DNA of 5,160 nt from Deinococcus sp. (GTDB lineage: Bacteria; Deinococcota; Deinococci; Deinococcales; Deinococcaceae): positions 1 through 5,160 of the forward strand of contig JAQBPF010000341.1 of assembly GCA_028287665.1 (NCBI GenBank), written 5' to 3'. The notes beneath the pieces are model-generated. The model was not told the origin of the DNA, ran no database searches, and was given only the letters and a program-made list of their open reading frames with translations. This document shows positions 4,922 through 5,160 of this stretch, piece by piece. A program made the position numbers and the translations under genes. The first letter of the stretch is position 1; the number at the start of each line of letters is the position of its first letter.

Positions 4922-5160
4922 TTACTGCACCTTGACCACCCAGCCTTCCGGCGCGGGCCGGGTGCCGTACTGAATGCCCACGAGTTCGTCGTAGAGGGCG
5001 CGGGTCACTGGTCCGACCTCGGTTTCACTGTGGAAGACATGGAAGTGATCTCCGTTCTGGATGCCGCCGATGGGCGTGATCACTGCTGCTGTGCCGCAGG
5101 CCCCGGCCTCGCTGTATTGGTCCAGCTGATCAACGAACACGTCGCCCTCTTCCACGTCCA
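4922..5160 (-). CDS. ilvE: branched-chain amino acid aminotransferase, C-terminal part (5' end outside window)
   Basis: The last 78 residues of a fold-type IV PLP aminotransferase that interconverts branched-chain amino acids and their 2-oxo acids, using glutamate/2-oxoglutarate, in valine, leucine and isoleucine metabolism. The key segment is 'EAGACGTAAVITPIGGI': its Gly-Thr-Ala-Ala block is the BCAT motif whose Thr and Ala contact the PLP phosphate and the substrate carboxylate. The following 'GPVTRALYDELVGIQYGTRP' stretch matches the C-terminal helix and 'L..IQ.G..' end of the long (about 350-residue) BCAT forms. The stop is TAA at 4922-4924. The start, the PLP-binding lysine and any regulatory leader lie beyond the right edge. 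The gene runs in the same direction as the receiver gene, but 190 nt separate them (stop to ATG) and an apparent promoter intervenes, so they are probably separate units. Confidence 0.9.
   Translation of the reverse strand, partial: DVEEGDVFVDQLDQYSEAGACGTAAVITPIGGIQNGDHFHVFHSETEVGPVTRALYDELVGIQYGTRPAPEGWVVKVQ

Noticed and set aside
1..5160. CRISPR arrays, tRNA or rRNA genes, insertion sequences, phage genes or a defence system
   Set aside because: No regular long repeats, RNA-gene signatures, transposase or nuclease frames were seen; the genes are ordinary chromosomal families.

Overview
The window is GC-rich, densely coded bacterial chromosome. The gene families (an Hsp90-family chaperone beside a TPR protein, a GNAT protein with an 'NPT-Y-GNFL-F-RPP' N-terminus) and TAnnnT boxes sitting 7 nt before start codons suggest the Deinococcus group. 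That assignment is an inference from gene content and start-site architecture, not from a marker gene.

Layout, left to right. (1) 1-276, + strand: the 3' end of an alpha/beta-hydrolase gene, cut by the left edge. (2) 302-1129, - strand: a GNAT-type N-acetyltransferase, convergent with the hydrolase across 25 nt. (3) 1130-1270: an intergenic stretch with the GNAT promoter and a perfect 11-bp inverted repeat, probably the terminator of the gene upstream. (4) 2391-4196 then 1271-2353, both - strand: an Hsp90-family ATPase followed after 37 nt by a TPR protein with its own Shine-Dalgarno; together they look like a two-gene operon. (5) 4197-4344: 148 nt with the Hsp90 promoter and a hairpin that probably ends the upstream response-regulator transcript. 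(6) 4345-4731, - strand: a stand-alone CheY-like receiver domain. (7) 4732-4921: its leader and promoter region, with a palindrome over the putative -10, a 10-codon leaderless mini-ORF overlapping the receiver start as ATGA, three GGTCAG direct repeats and small inverted repeats. (8) 4922-5160, - strand: the C-terminal end of a branched-chain amino acid aminotransferase (ilvE), cut by the right edge.

The clearest functional unit is the chaperone pair: an Hsp90 with intact ATPase motifs but no EEVD tail, next to an all-helical TPR protein that is a plausible partner. The other genes look independently transcribed. The most unusual sequence-level signals are the start-site architectures: leaderless-type -10 boxes 7 nt before the Hsp90 and GNAT ATGs, and short ORFs whose stop codons overlap the receiver and TPR starts. 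No mobile element, CRISPR array, tRNA or rRNA was seen.
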